64,000 bases of DNA from Corythucha ciliata (Eukaryota; Arthropoda; Insecta; Hemiptera; Tingidae), in the NCBI GenBank assembly GCA_038030265.1, contig CM075942.1, positions 65,538,926 through 65,602,925 on the forward strand, given 5' to 3'. Below, piece by piece: positions 54,346 to 64,000 of this stretch. Position numbers and translations under genes: made by a program. Under the pieces are notes generated by a model. That model was not told where the DNA came from and searched no databases. It saw only the letters and a program-made list of their open reading frames with translations. How positions within the stretch are numbered: the stretch's first letter is position 1; the number at the start of each line of letters is the position of its first letter.

Positions 54346-56099
54346 TTGTAATTATTTTTATTCCAAGCCGGGGGCGGGGCCCCTAGGCGGTTTCCTACCC
54401 CTTAAAAACGGCCCTTTACACCGTTTAAGAAAGAGAAAAGTAACTACAAAACATAACAGACGGTCAGGCAATCAGACTTTCTGGTCTATGAGTGACGTAG
54501 GCAGTCCTACTCAGTTCCAAGAAAAGTGCTCTTGGTGCGCCACCTGTTATGTCTATCGCCTTGGCTCTTGGCGCTTTTACGCCTAACCCCAACATTGTTA
54601 CCTTCCCGATTCTCTCTCTCGCTCGATCGCTCGTGGAAAAACTGTGCTCTCTTCCAGTTCCTTTTGTGTCTTAAATACTTACTAATAATAAATACTAAAT
54701 TCGTTCACCTCAATGGTTCAATGATTTTTACCAGCCCTAAGACCGGACGACGGGGAGCCGAAGAATTAACTAAAGCCCTCGGAACCGCATCAGTTGGGTT
54801 GTCGAAAGAGTTAGCCTTCCTGAGGATTAAATGAAATTATTTATGCTTTTCCAACAAAAAAAAAAAAAAAAACAACAACTTCAGCGTGTAGGATTGTTGC
54901 GGCGAGTGACTTAAAGAGAAGTAAAAGAAAACGGTTGACTTGATGAGTAAAAAAGAAAAGAAAAAGAGTGCTGAATCTAACGCCGGCTATTGATTCTTCT
55001 TAACGGCCGATAAACTAGGTGGCGTAAACTGATGCGAAAAAAAAAAAACTAACTAGTTCGCTCAAATTGATAGACCCTCTCGCGTTTTATCGGAAGTATC
55101 GTGCTTGGTAAATAATAATTATAGGCAATTTGAGCCGTACATCTTACAGATTCGGATCTAACTGGCTTTTAGTTTTAAAAAAAAAACTGCTGATGTAGGA
55201 ACAATAACAATTACTCTTATTCCACCATACTGTAATTCGAATCGTTTCTGAAACGGCGAAACATTGATCTTTTTCCCTTTTGGTTTTTTTTTTCTCAAGA
55301 CGATGATGAAGAAAAATTGCTTCCAGCTATTACCCCGTTTCATCCAATCCCAAAAGTGGGAGGAAAAAAAAAGGTTGGAAAAATTGTAACTATTCCACCC
55401 GGACCGTCTTTCCCTCAAATTGTGCTCATCTACAACACTCCTCACCATCACCAATACCCCACCACTTATTTTTTTTTATATCGCTAATTGCGTCCTACTC
55501 CCCTAAAAATTAACAACTCTCAACGGAATAATGACTTCGGATTAAACTAGAAGAAAACTTCCGGATAATTTGTTCGGGAAGAATTGGGTGGAATAACGTA
55601 AATACGTGTACGGAGCACCTGGCGTTGGTGAACGCACTAGAAACCGTAAATAATAATAATAATGTGTTCTTCGAAGGACGGTGGCAGCATTAAAAACGCA
55701 TTACGAGAATGAAACAATTTCTTTTCTAGGGCGGAAAATTACTTTTCAGTATCAGAGTGATTAGGCTCTCAACTCACACTGACTATTCAGCCTTGAAAAC
55801 GTCAATTTCGTAACTCAACATCAAGCAACAAATTAATCACAAAAGGGATCGTAACACTCCCACGGTCTCTTTCCCGCCGCGATTGGTATGGAGATCCTTC
55901 ACTATGTCCGCGTGCATGCCGTTGATTGGGGTTTTAGAAAGCTCAAATTCCATCCCCGCCACGTGCACAGGGCGCTCAAGAACTGAACGCAACTGCCAGT
56001 GGTGGGTTCCAACATAAATCTGATTATACTCTTTGATTTTATGAGACAGTGTTCCAGGTTTTTATCGTATATGTTTACGTGCCACTCCCTTTTTTTCAA
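54346..56099. other. No gene recognised
   Basis: A-runs at about 54857-54873 and 55038-55047, (AAT)n near 55652. Short frames only. Some stretch could be host intergenic DNA. Confidence 0.4.
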
Positions 56100-56990
56100 T
56101 TAAAATGTGTCCGGGAATTAGCTTTTTCCTTCATTTTCTCAATTACCGCGTTTGCTCAGTTTCATCAAATTGATCCACGGATTAGCCTCATTTCTCCATT
56201 TTAGCTGCGAATACGCACTTTTCCTCAACTTTAGCCGCGAATTTAATTCTTCATTTTAACCCCGAAATATTTCTTAATTTTACCAGCGAATTACCGCTCT
56301 TACCCAATTTCATTTAGCCGCGAATTAACGCTTTTTCTCCATTCTACCAGTGAATGAGAGGCCTTTATCTCAATTTTAGGCTGAAATCTGCAATTCTCTC
56401 AGTCTCAGTTTTAGCAGAGAATAAGCGGATTTTGGCATGAATGTATCCGTGATTTAGCGTTTTTCTCAATTTTTAGCTGCGCATTACTCCACTTCTTCAT
56501 TTTAGACCTGGAATTAAGCGTTTTTCTCCACTTCAGAGTTATGCGGATAAGCGCTTTCTCATCATTTTTTTTTTCGGCGAATTACCGCTATTTTTCAATT
56601 TCAGCCGCCCGCGGATTTTTTTTAAATCCGTTATTAATTATAGCGTTTTTTCTCATTCTTGCTGCGAATGAACACATTTTATCAATTTTAGCGGCGAATT
56701 TTTCTTTAATTTTAGCGCGTGATTTTTTTCTTTAGCCGCACATTAACTCATTTTCTCAATTTTACCATAGCGAATTATAGCTCTTTATCTGAATTTTTGG
56801 GCGGGAATCCGCATTTGCCTCAGTTTTAGCCGTGAATAAGATGCATGTGTTAGTGAACATGATCATTGAACTAGCGTTTTTCTCAATCTCAGCAACATAT
56901 TAGCGCTTTGTCTGTATTTTTTCTCAAATTAATCCGCGAATGAAGTGCGTAGCGAAAAAGTTTGAAGCTATAAATTAAGAAAAAGTGCTA
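56100..56990. repeat. Sat-1 array beside Gypsy-3
   Basis: Plus-pattern units TTTTTCTCAATTTTAGC and CGCGAATTAACGC. No hAT-type ends recognised around it, so this array may be free or a relic. Confidence 0.7.
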
Positions 56991-57135
56991 CATTTTATTT
57001 ATTTATTTTTTTTTTTCGTCTGAGCGCTCGCACGAGGCAGACGTACTTTTAGTGAGCTCCCGGTTTTTGTGTTATTTGAGTGTCAAGTTGAAGTTTTTTT
57101 TGTTGAGAAAACTGCTTTCCGTGATCATTGACTGA

Positions 57136-60100
57136 CTATTCGTACTGGTGGTAATTATTTCTGCGTGCTACAGCTTCCTGGACTCGGCTTTGAGGCAACT
57201 CTTCGAGTTGCGCTGCCGAGGGTGGCGTCGGGTGAGTCAGTGTATTTGCTGTTGGCTGTTTTTGCAAACTGGACGGGTGGGCTAGTTCTTCGTAAAAGGA
57301 GGGGTCGACTGTTGTGTTTATTGGGTGGCGCGATAGGAAGTCCGGGACTTTATTTGAGGAGCCTGGCTTATGTTTTATATCAAATGTGAAGTCGACTAAT
57401 TTGAGTGTTAGTCGAGCTACGCGCGAAGTAGTGTTGTGGAAATTTTGGAAGTACTTAAGAGCACTGTGGTCCGTATAGATAGTGAATCTTCGGCCCATTA
57501 AGTATATTTTAAATTGGAGGACACTGTAGACAATCGCCAGAAACTCCTGTTCGGAGACTGTCCATTTTTGTTCAGCCGTATTCAATTTTCGGGAAATGTA
57601 GGCTATTGGATGTCTTATGTTATCATCGAATACCTGGGAAAGGACTCCTCCGATACCTTCGCGAGAGGCGTCAGTTTCTAAAATGACAGGGCGGGAGGGG
57701 TCAAAATGGCGCAAAATGGGTTGGGACGTAAGGGCTTGCTTTAATTCCTCGAAGGATTGCTGTTGGGCTGCTGACCAACAAAATTCTATATTTTTTTTCG
57801 TCAGTAGTGTGAGGGGATCCGATATTCAAGCGTAGTTTGGGATGAATTTTCGGTAGAATGAAGTCATACCGAGAAAGCTGCGGACTTGTGTGACCGTGGT
57901 GGAGGTGGTTATTTTTGAGATTGACGTAATTTTATCTGGGAGGGGTTGTAAGCCAGTTTCGCTGACGACGTGCCCTAAGAGGTTTATTTGGGGGAAAAAG
58001 AATTCACATTTTTGAGCAGAGATTTTCAAGTTTTTCTCTCTCAAGCGTGTGAAAACAAGACGCATATTGCGGAGGGCGGTTTCGAAGTCAGGGGAGAAAC
58101 TGCAAATGTCATCGAGGTAGATGACGAGATTGTGATATAAAAAGTCACTGAATACAGCGTTTATTGTGCGCTGAAATGCGCTGGGTGAGTTGGCGAGGCC
58201 TTGGGGAAGGGTGCTGAATTGGTACAAATTCGTTTTTGTACGGAATGCCGTGTATTGCCGGCAGGATTTGTGTATCGGGATTTGGAAAAAAGCACTCTGC
58301 AGGTCCAGTTTGGAAAATACTTTTGCACCTTGCAGGGCATTCAAAATATTGTCCATTCGAGGGAGTGGAAATCTGTCGGGACGTATTAATTGATTCATTT
58401 TGCGGTAATCCACTATGAATCTGTATGCTGGGGGTTCGGAATTGGGTTTCTTAATCACGTACGCGGGACTAGCGTACGGTGATTGGGATGGTTCAATGAC
58501 CTTTGCTTGGAGGAGGGTGTTTATTTGTTCGTCCATGGCTGCTTGTTCATTGACGGCCAGGCGAAAGGGAGGGCAATTTACGGGCGAGGAGGCTGTGATG
58601 GAAAATTTATAAGGGGGAACAAGTGCGGGCCCGAGGTCACTAGTGTTCACGGAGAAGACGTCCATGAATTCCCTGATAAGGTCAAATGCCTTTTTGTATT
58701 GGTCTGGGGGTAATTTGGGGTTTATTTTGATGGGGTGGCCTTCAGGGTCGTTGAGCTTGGGGTAGATCGGGTCATCAGTTTGGTGGGTAGTGGCCATTGT
58801 TTGGAGATGGGCACGGATGTCGTGCGGGTTTTCGCTTCGGTTTTTCTGGGTACGACTCGTTGCGGGCTTTAAATCAAGAACCGAGACCTTTTTTTGGTGA
58901 CGGAAAGTTGTAGAGGGGTGGGGCAATGAGTCGCAAGCAGCGTAGTCGAGAACGGTATCCTCACGAATATGTTTGTGGTGGGGGGATGTATTGTGTATTA
59001 ACACAGATACAAAAAGGGAATTGATGGACTTGAAACTTACAATTTCCAGGGGCTTATTGGAAAAGTATTGTAAGTTGGGCTCAAAATTTTTCGGGAGGAT
59101 TTCGTCTTTTTGGGATGACGCTTCGTCGACCCTGGAGAAGGGGGTAATTAGGACGCTTGTCGATTGGAAGGGGGGGATAAATACTTCATTTATGAATTTG
59201 ATTTGGATGGGCATATCGTCCGTTGGTGGTGGGAGGAGCGTACGGCAGAATACTTCAGGTGGTGACGCATCTGGGGAGGAAGATACGTTCTTGGAATGCT
59301 CCAAAGTGGTAGAGGGGGGTAGGCTGCTTTGTTTTACATTGTGAGACGTAACTCTTCTCGGGGTCGGGAGGCGGTTGAACGTGAAGAGCGGCGGGGAAGA
59401 GTCGGGTATTGGGTTACGTTCAACAGTTGCAGAGATATTGTCCGTGGAGTTTCTTGAGTCAATTGTTGTAACGGAGAAGGTGTTTTTCTTTTTATTGTTT
59501 GGCCGTTTTGTCTTTGCTAAACGGCGTTTGATTTCTGCGAGTAATTTATGTATACAAGTTGATGCTAGGCACTGAGGGGGTTTTGTAATGATGTTTTTCA
59601 CAACGCGTGCACTCTTGGGTTGATGACATTGACTCGACTGAAGAAACTTGAATTCTTTATTTTCTAGGGACGAAAGAATTTTTCCGTTGGAGTTTTTCCT
59701 AACGGTGTTTTCTAATGGGAGTGTTTGCAACGCGAAATCTTGAAATTGGAAAGGTGAAATTTTCAGGGCGATTGAACGTGACGGGATAATGATTTTAGCC
59801 TGGACATGGTTGAAAAAATCAGTTCCAAGAATGATGTCGTGGGACAAATTTTTAATTTCATAAAATGGAAAAGTGAAATTAGCGCGTTGGATACAAAATT
59901 TAAGGGAGAAAGCTCGTTTCACTTCAATAGGTTGATTATTTGCCATAGTGACTTGGCTGATAGTGGGCTTAATTTTCTGGAAGTTTTGGGTGTTTTCTTT
60001 ACTTATGATTTTTGGGGAAATACACGATAAAGATGCTCCCGTGTCTACAAGAGCAAAGTATTCGTTGTTGGCAACATTAATTTTCAGGAAGAATAATTGG

Positions 60101-60255
60101 TCTGTGGAATTTATGATGGGTTCAGTTTTTAAATTTTGAAGTTTACTTACAGGGCGGTGCAGATGTAGTTGTGGGTGTTTTTGTGATGGGGAAGAACGAT
60201 ATTTGGGAGTTCTAGTCTGTCTAGGGGGGCCATCTTTCTTCGTAATTTTCGTCAT
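57136..60255 (-). pseudogene. pol: Gypsy-3 pol: protease, reverse transcriptase, RNase H, one internal stop
   Basis: Protease LVDTGASLSCIS, long linker, reverse transcriptase with FIVDYRKMNQLI, FRTKTNLYQFSTLPQGLAN and VIYLDDICSFS, then FLGMTSFYRKFIPNYA and an in-frame TGA at 57828-57826. The same frame continues with the connection domain and RNase H (LETDASREGIGGVLSQ, TIYTDHSALKYF, KPGSSNKVPDFLSR) to 57136. So a single stop, not a frameshift, divides it. The integrase finger and core never appear. It could not complete a normal life cycle alone. Confidence 0.85.
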
Positions 60256-60317
60256 CGTGTTTTTGGGTACGGAGCTCTGGCCGTGTCGCGAGGGAAGGGA
60301 TGACCGAGCTCCGGTAA

Positions 60318-61562
60318 CTAGTTTTTTGAATGATGATTCGTTTTGGGGAGTCTATTTTGTCTGTGCCAACAGCTTATAGCTGTGTGGCCATATTTCTGAC
60401 AAATTTGGCATTTTAACGGGATAGGGCTTTGGACCACTGGGCCGGGGGTAGCCATGAGTGGCAGGGGGTGCGTTTTTTTATTTTTAGATTTTTCGTAGGG
60501 TTGGGGTATTTTGTTGGAAAAGGGGTTATCTTCCCGGAGAGGGCCATGTGATGGGGGAAAGTTATTTTGCATTGCCATGGCATTTACCTGGCAGGTTAGT
60601 TTGGCAATTTGGTCCGATAAGGCACCTGAGTGGGGGGTAGAGGGGGGTTTTATTCGGTCCAACACAAGTTGGAGGGTGGCCTCTACATCGAGGAGGGCGT
60701 TTACAAAAATTGGGAGGGACTTGGAGCTTGCCATGCTCATTTTGTCGAGCAGGTGGGGTAAAAGGCCGGGCAAAATATATGAAATTATGTCCTCATCTGA
60801 GGCGTTGGGATTTATTTTGTACGCAATGCATTTGACTTCATTGACGAAGTCAAAAGCCTTTTGGTCGGGGCGTTGGGTCATTTGGAGCAATTTTATCTGG
60901 AGTGCGCGTTTTTCGTGTCGGGGAGTATAATTTTGGAGGAAGTGGCTTTTGAGGGCAGGCCAGGACTGGAGGACGGGGGAATTTTGACTTTTTAAGGCGT
61001 CGTAACACAGAAGCGCTGGGCCGGACAGAGAAAATGGGATGTACATTAATTTATCACTTTCATCCCAGGAGTAAATTGACGCTACCGTTTCATAGCGGTC
61101 AATGAAACTTTCAATATTTTCGGTGGGTTCACCCGAAAAGGAGGGGACATCAATTTTCGGAATTTTTTTGTTTGGCTTGGGCACTGGCATGGGCATTGGC
61201 GGTGGCTGGGGCGGGGGTAAGTTGGGCAGAGAGGCCAGGTTTTCGGGAGTGGGTTTGGCTATGACATTTTGGCTGGGGGCTTGAGCACTGGGTTCAAAGA
61301 GTGGGCGAAGTTTGATCATATTATCATCGAGAGCAGTTAGTGCCTCTGCGACGTCAAAGGACGAAAAATACGTTTTTAATTGTTCCCGGAGTTGGTCGGG
61401 AGTGGGAATTTGGAGGGTACCTAATAATAGGGCGGACGCAAAAAGGTCATCTTTTAGATCACTGTTGATCCAGGAAGCACAATACGATTTGTTATGTATC
61501 GCGGAAATTAATTCTTTTCGCAGGAAAGTTTGTCTCTCAATGAGTTTATCAAGTTTCAGTGA
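60318..61562 (-). CDS. gag: Gypsy-3 gag
   Basis: First ATG at 61319 gives 333 residues. The same frame is open for 81 further codons upstream to a TAA at 61565-61563 and reads like protein, so the true start is upstream or has been lost. Proline-rich segment, then a gag core (DVPSFSGEPTENIESFIDRY, SFLQNYTPRHEKRALQIKLL-type: HFLQNYTPRHEKRALQIKL, LPGLLPHLLDKM), then one complete knuckle CQICQKYGHTAISC. It ends 63 bp before the first ATG of pol, in a different frame. Confidence 0.75.
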   Translation of the reverse strand, partial: SLKLDKLIERQTFLRKELISAIHNKSYCASWINSDLKDDLFASALLLGTLQIPTPDQLREQLKTYFSSFDVAEALTALDDNMIKLRPLFEPSAQAPSQNVIAKPTPENLASLPNLPPPQPPPMPMPVPKPNKKIPKIDVPSFSGEPTENIESFIDRYETVASIYSWDESDKLMYIPFSLSGPALLCYDALKSQNSPVLQSWPALKSHFLQNYTPRHEKRALQIKLLQMTQRPDQKAFDFVNEVKCIAYKINPNASDEDIISYILPGLLPHLLDKMSMASSKSLPIFVNALLDVEATLQLVLDRIKPPSTPHSGALSDQIAKLTCQVNAMAMQNNFPPSHGPLREDNPFSNKIPQPYEKSKNKKTHPLPLMATPGPVVQSPIPLKCQICQKYGHTAISCWHRQNRLPKTNHHSKN

Positions 61563-61565
61563 TTA

Positions 61566-62560
61566 AATGTTTTTATAATTATGAACTCAGGAATAATGTG
61601 ACAAAAAAAATACGACTTAAATTACGAAAGGCATGCACATGCAAATTCAATTAACGAAACAATGAGTCTTGATTTTTAACCAACTAATTTTTCGGGAAAA
61701 TAGGCGCTTCCACCACTTGTCTAGGGTGGAAAAAGAAAGTAACCCGAAAAAGCTAGTCCTGTCTAGGGTGGAAAAAGAAAGTATAATTGATCAATTTAAA
61801 ATTTAAATTTTTATTATTTTTTACAATGTTTAAAGATCTACTACTTGAAAGGGAAACGTCTAACTCGCTTGGCAATTCGAGAGGGTTTCGTTGGTATTTT
61901 AGATCAAAAAATGAATAGTTTATAAAGACTCGTTATTTCGTACGATTTCGACTAGAATAATTGATATTATTTTATGGTGCTCGAAAAGTGGAAGAAACTT
62001 TAACAAGACACCGAGGATAAAATTATATTGATTATTTCTTTTATTTAAATCAAGTTCAAAATTATTTATTTACTTTGAGAAGAGAGGATTTTTATTAATT
62101 GGAGAAAAATTGATTATTAATCGATTGTTACTTTTCAATCCCGTGGGTGATTATTTAAAAGGTAAAATGTACCGACCTTAATTTTCGATGAGTGCTCAGG
62201 GGAGAATTTGCCAATTGTCGGGACTGAATACCAAAAGTCAAAATTTCGTCACAAGCCTTCTTAGATGTTCAAGAGCCCGTCAAAAAGCCTCGAGAAGGGC
62301 TTTTCCGGGGAATTTAAAATATTTCTCCCACCAGTTATTTTTCTTATTCATAAGGTGGGAAATCAGCGCAGGGACTTAATGGAAACACTTGATTTACCTA
62401 TTGTTGGTGGGGGGGGGGGTTCTCTTCATTCCTCTTTGTTCGAGTCTTCGAAAAGGGAAAGGAAGACGGGAAATTAAATATTTTTCTTAATAAGAGATTC
62501 TGGCTTTTATCCTCGTTGCTTATTTTACAACCTAATCGGTCCCATCTCTGTTTGGGGGGC
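61566..62560. other. Flank of Gypsy-3; short duplication
   Basis: TGTCTAGGGTGGAAAAAGAA occurs at about 61720 and 61770. G-run at 62409-62418. It may include the Gypsy-3 leader and LTR, which cannot be delimited without a second copy. Confidence 0.35.
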
Positions 62561-62563
62561 TAG

Positions 62564-64000
62564 AGGACTGTTTTGTCCCAATACACAAGTGATGATAACC
62601 CGGTCGATCTTTTGTGTATGGATGTGCGTTCTTCTGACGTTAGCGTTGGTGTTTGTATTGTTTATAGGCCACCGCACAAACCATTTGGTACTTTATTGGA
62701 AGAATCGCTGTCGGCCATTCGTGCTACGTACAGCCATTTTTTCCTGGTTGGTGATATGAATGTCAGGATGAATGATGCAAGCAGTTCTGAGACCAAGACA
62801 TTCTACAACTTGCTATTCTCATTTGATTTGCATCTGGTACCATATGAACCAACGTGTCACCGAACAGAGGTTGGTTCATGGCTGGACATTGTGGCCTTTG
62901 CTGGCGAGCACGATGAGCAGGGGGATGAGTATGGACAAATAGCAGACCGTTTCCTTTCGGATCATGACATAATATATCTGTCGTACTCTATCAAGCAAGA
63001 AGTCTCAAAATTTGTCTCAGTATTTAGACCAAACTTTCGTAGGGTTGAAGCGTCCGTTCTGATTGATGAGCTGGATAGGAAGAATTGGGTTTCTATGGGG
63101 TCTGAGCCGTCCATTGATGGAAAATTAGCGATTTTCAACGACGCTTTGTCTGAAGTGCTTGACAAACATGCTCCTACTGTTGTGATCAGGAAGGGAGGAC
63201 GTTCTCCTGCGCCTTGGATCACACGTGAACTAAGAGCAATGATAAATGAAAAAGAAGTGCTACGGCGTCGTTTCAGAAGAAGTCGCTGTGTTGAGGCATG
63301 GAAAAGCTATCAGAGAGCTCGAAATAATGCAACTCAATCACTGAGACGAGCTAAAAATGAATTTTTTTATGCGGAGTTGAGAGCTGAGAATGATTCCAAA
63401 ACGTTATGGAATAAGCTCAGGAGCCTGGGAGCAGTCAGGGGTAAAACAAATGTCGTTGAGTTACCCGGAAGTACTGATGCTATGAATGAGTATTTCGTTA
63501 CTTCGGCCCAGAGTACTTTGGCAATACCAATGGAGTTACCCCAGATTCCGTTTGATGACGGCAATTTTTATTTCTCTGATGTCTCGCCTGACGATGTCAT
63601 TGGTGCCCTCTCAAAATGCAAATCGGACGCGAGAGGGGCAGATGGGTTTAGTGCGTCGGAGTTGAGGAAATGTCTCCCAGCTCTTATGAATCCCCTTTTG
63701 CATATTTTTAACTGCTCCCTGCAAAGCTCGACTTTTCCGGAAGACTGGAAGAGGTCGCTTATTGTGCCTATACCAAAGATTGGCCGGCCCTCTGCGTTTA
63801 AGGACTTCCGACCAATCGCTATCCTCAGTGCTGTTTCAAAGGTGCTAGAGAGGATTGTATATGCCCAGCTATATGCGTTTCTGCACAATAATAATAAATT
63901 TGATGAATATCAGTCTGGCTTTAGGCCTAATCACAGCACCCAAACGGCGCTTCTCAAAGTGACTCATGACATTACTGAGGCCATTGAGGAAAAAAAAGTA
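62564..64000 (+). mobile_element. LINE-2: 5'-truncated, runs off the window
   Basis: A Jockey/CR1-like non-LTR element whose open frame starts right after a TAG (62561-62563) in a junction TTTGGGGGGCTAG and is still open at the last base. ORF1 and the first half of the endonuclease are missing on the left. Confidence 0.85.
62564..64000 (+). CDS. LINE-2 ORF2, partial: endonuclease C-terminal half and reverse transcriptase
   Basis: 479 uninterrupted codons. Endonuclease: VCIVYRPPHKPFG, FLVGDMNVRMND, SWLDIVAFAG and SDHDIIYLSYS, the usual last motifs with the catalytic His. Then a basic linker (RRRFRRSRCVEAWKSYQRAR). Reverse transcriptase: ARGADGFSASELRKCL, PEDWKRSLIVPIPKIG, FKDFRPIAILSAVSKVLERI and YQSGFRPNHSTQTALL, motifs before the catalytic core. 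No break seen, so the copy is fairly young or the frame happens to survive. The ends of RT and any 3' tail lie beyond the window. Confidence 0.85.

Larger units (their letters stand above)
57017..61562 (-). mobile_element. Gypsy-3: Ty3/gypsy copy lacking integrase
   Basis: Gag, protease, reverse transcriptase and RNase H in order on the minus strand. The frame ends at 57136 just after RNase H. About 120 bp later comes an A-run (minus 57016-57006) and (TAAA)n. No LTR could be defined. It differs from Gypsy-1 and Gypsy-2: separate gag and pol frames and YLDD instead of YFDD. Confidence 0.8.

Noticed and set aside
58190..60139. Several plus-strand frames of 60-120 codons under Gypsy-3
   Set aside because: They are antisense shadows of the pol frame, which carries clear protease and RT motifs.

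Overview
Invertebrate, probably arthropod, genomic DNA made almost entirely of transposable elements and short-period repeats. The arthropod leaning rests on an R1/I-type LINE with RNase H and a C-terminal CCHC knuckle, two BEL/Pao elements and K02A2.6-like Ty3/gypsy elements. It is an inference and I cannot name a species. I find no convincing host gene. One assembly gap of 500 N lies at 16923-17422.

Layout. 0-4.3 kb: dead minus-strand LINE. 7.0-11.0 kb: a hAT-like non-autonomous element (family C, copy C2) split by a 2.2-kb solo LTR. 11.0-18.1 kb: degenerate ~28-bp repeat (Sat-1), a hAT-like element D, and a PIF/Harbinger exon. 18.8-24.2 kb: Gypsy-1, a young Ty3/gypsy element with an open gag-pol frame and a hAT insertion at its start codon. 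27-33 kb: BEL-1 (minus strand), interrupted by a terminal-inverted-repeat element that itself holds a perfect hairpin bearing two hammerhead-ribozyme-like motifs. 34.5-41.6 kb: hAT-like element F containing Gypsy-2. 41.8-42.6 kb: a foldback with a MITE at its centre. 43.8-51.4 kb: BEL-2, split by three hAT-like elements nested inside each other (A > B > C1). 51.7-53.4 kb: second solo LTR. 53.8-57 kb: repeats. 57-61.6 kb: Gypsy-3 (minus strand, no integrase). 62.6-64 kb: 5'-truncated LINE running off the window.

The main picture is repeated nesting that can be dated by target-site duplications (TSDs) read directly from the sequence: 8-bp TSDs for the hAT-like elements, 5-bp for the two gypsy elements, 4-bp for the solo LTRs, and 15-bp for the ribozyme hairpin. 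Much of the Sat-1 repeat, about 10 kb in total, is internal cargo of these hAT-like elements and not a free satellite array. Two other ~30-bp repeats (Sat-2, Sat-3) share a TTCGCG-type core with it. The elements supply no joint pathway. Gypsy-1 is the only copy whose coding capacity looks complete.
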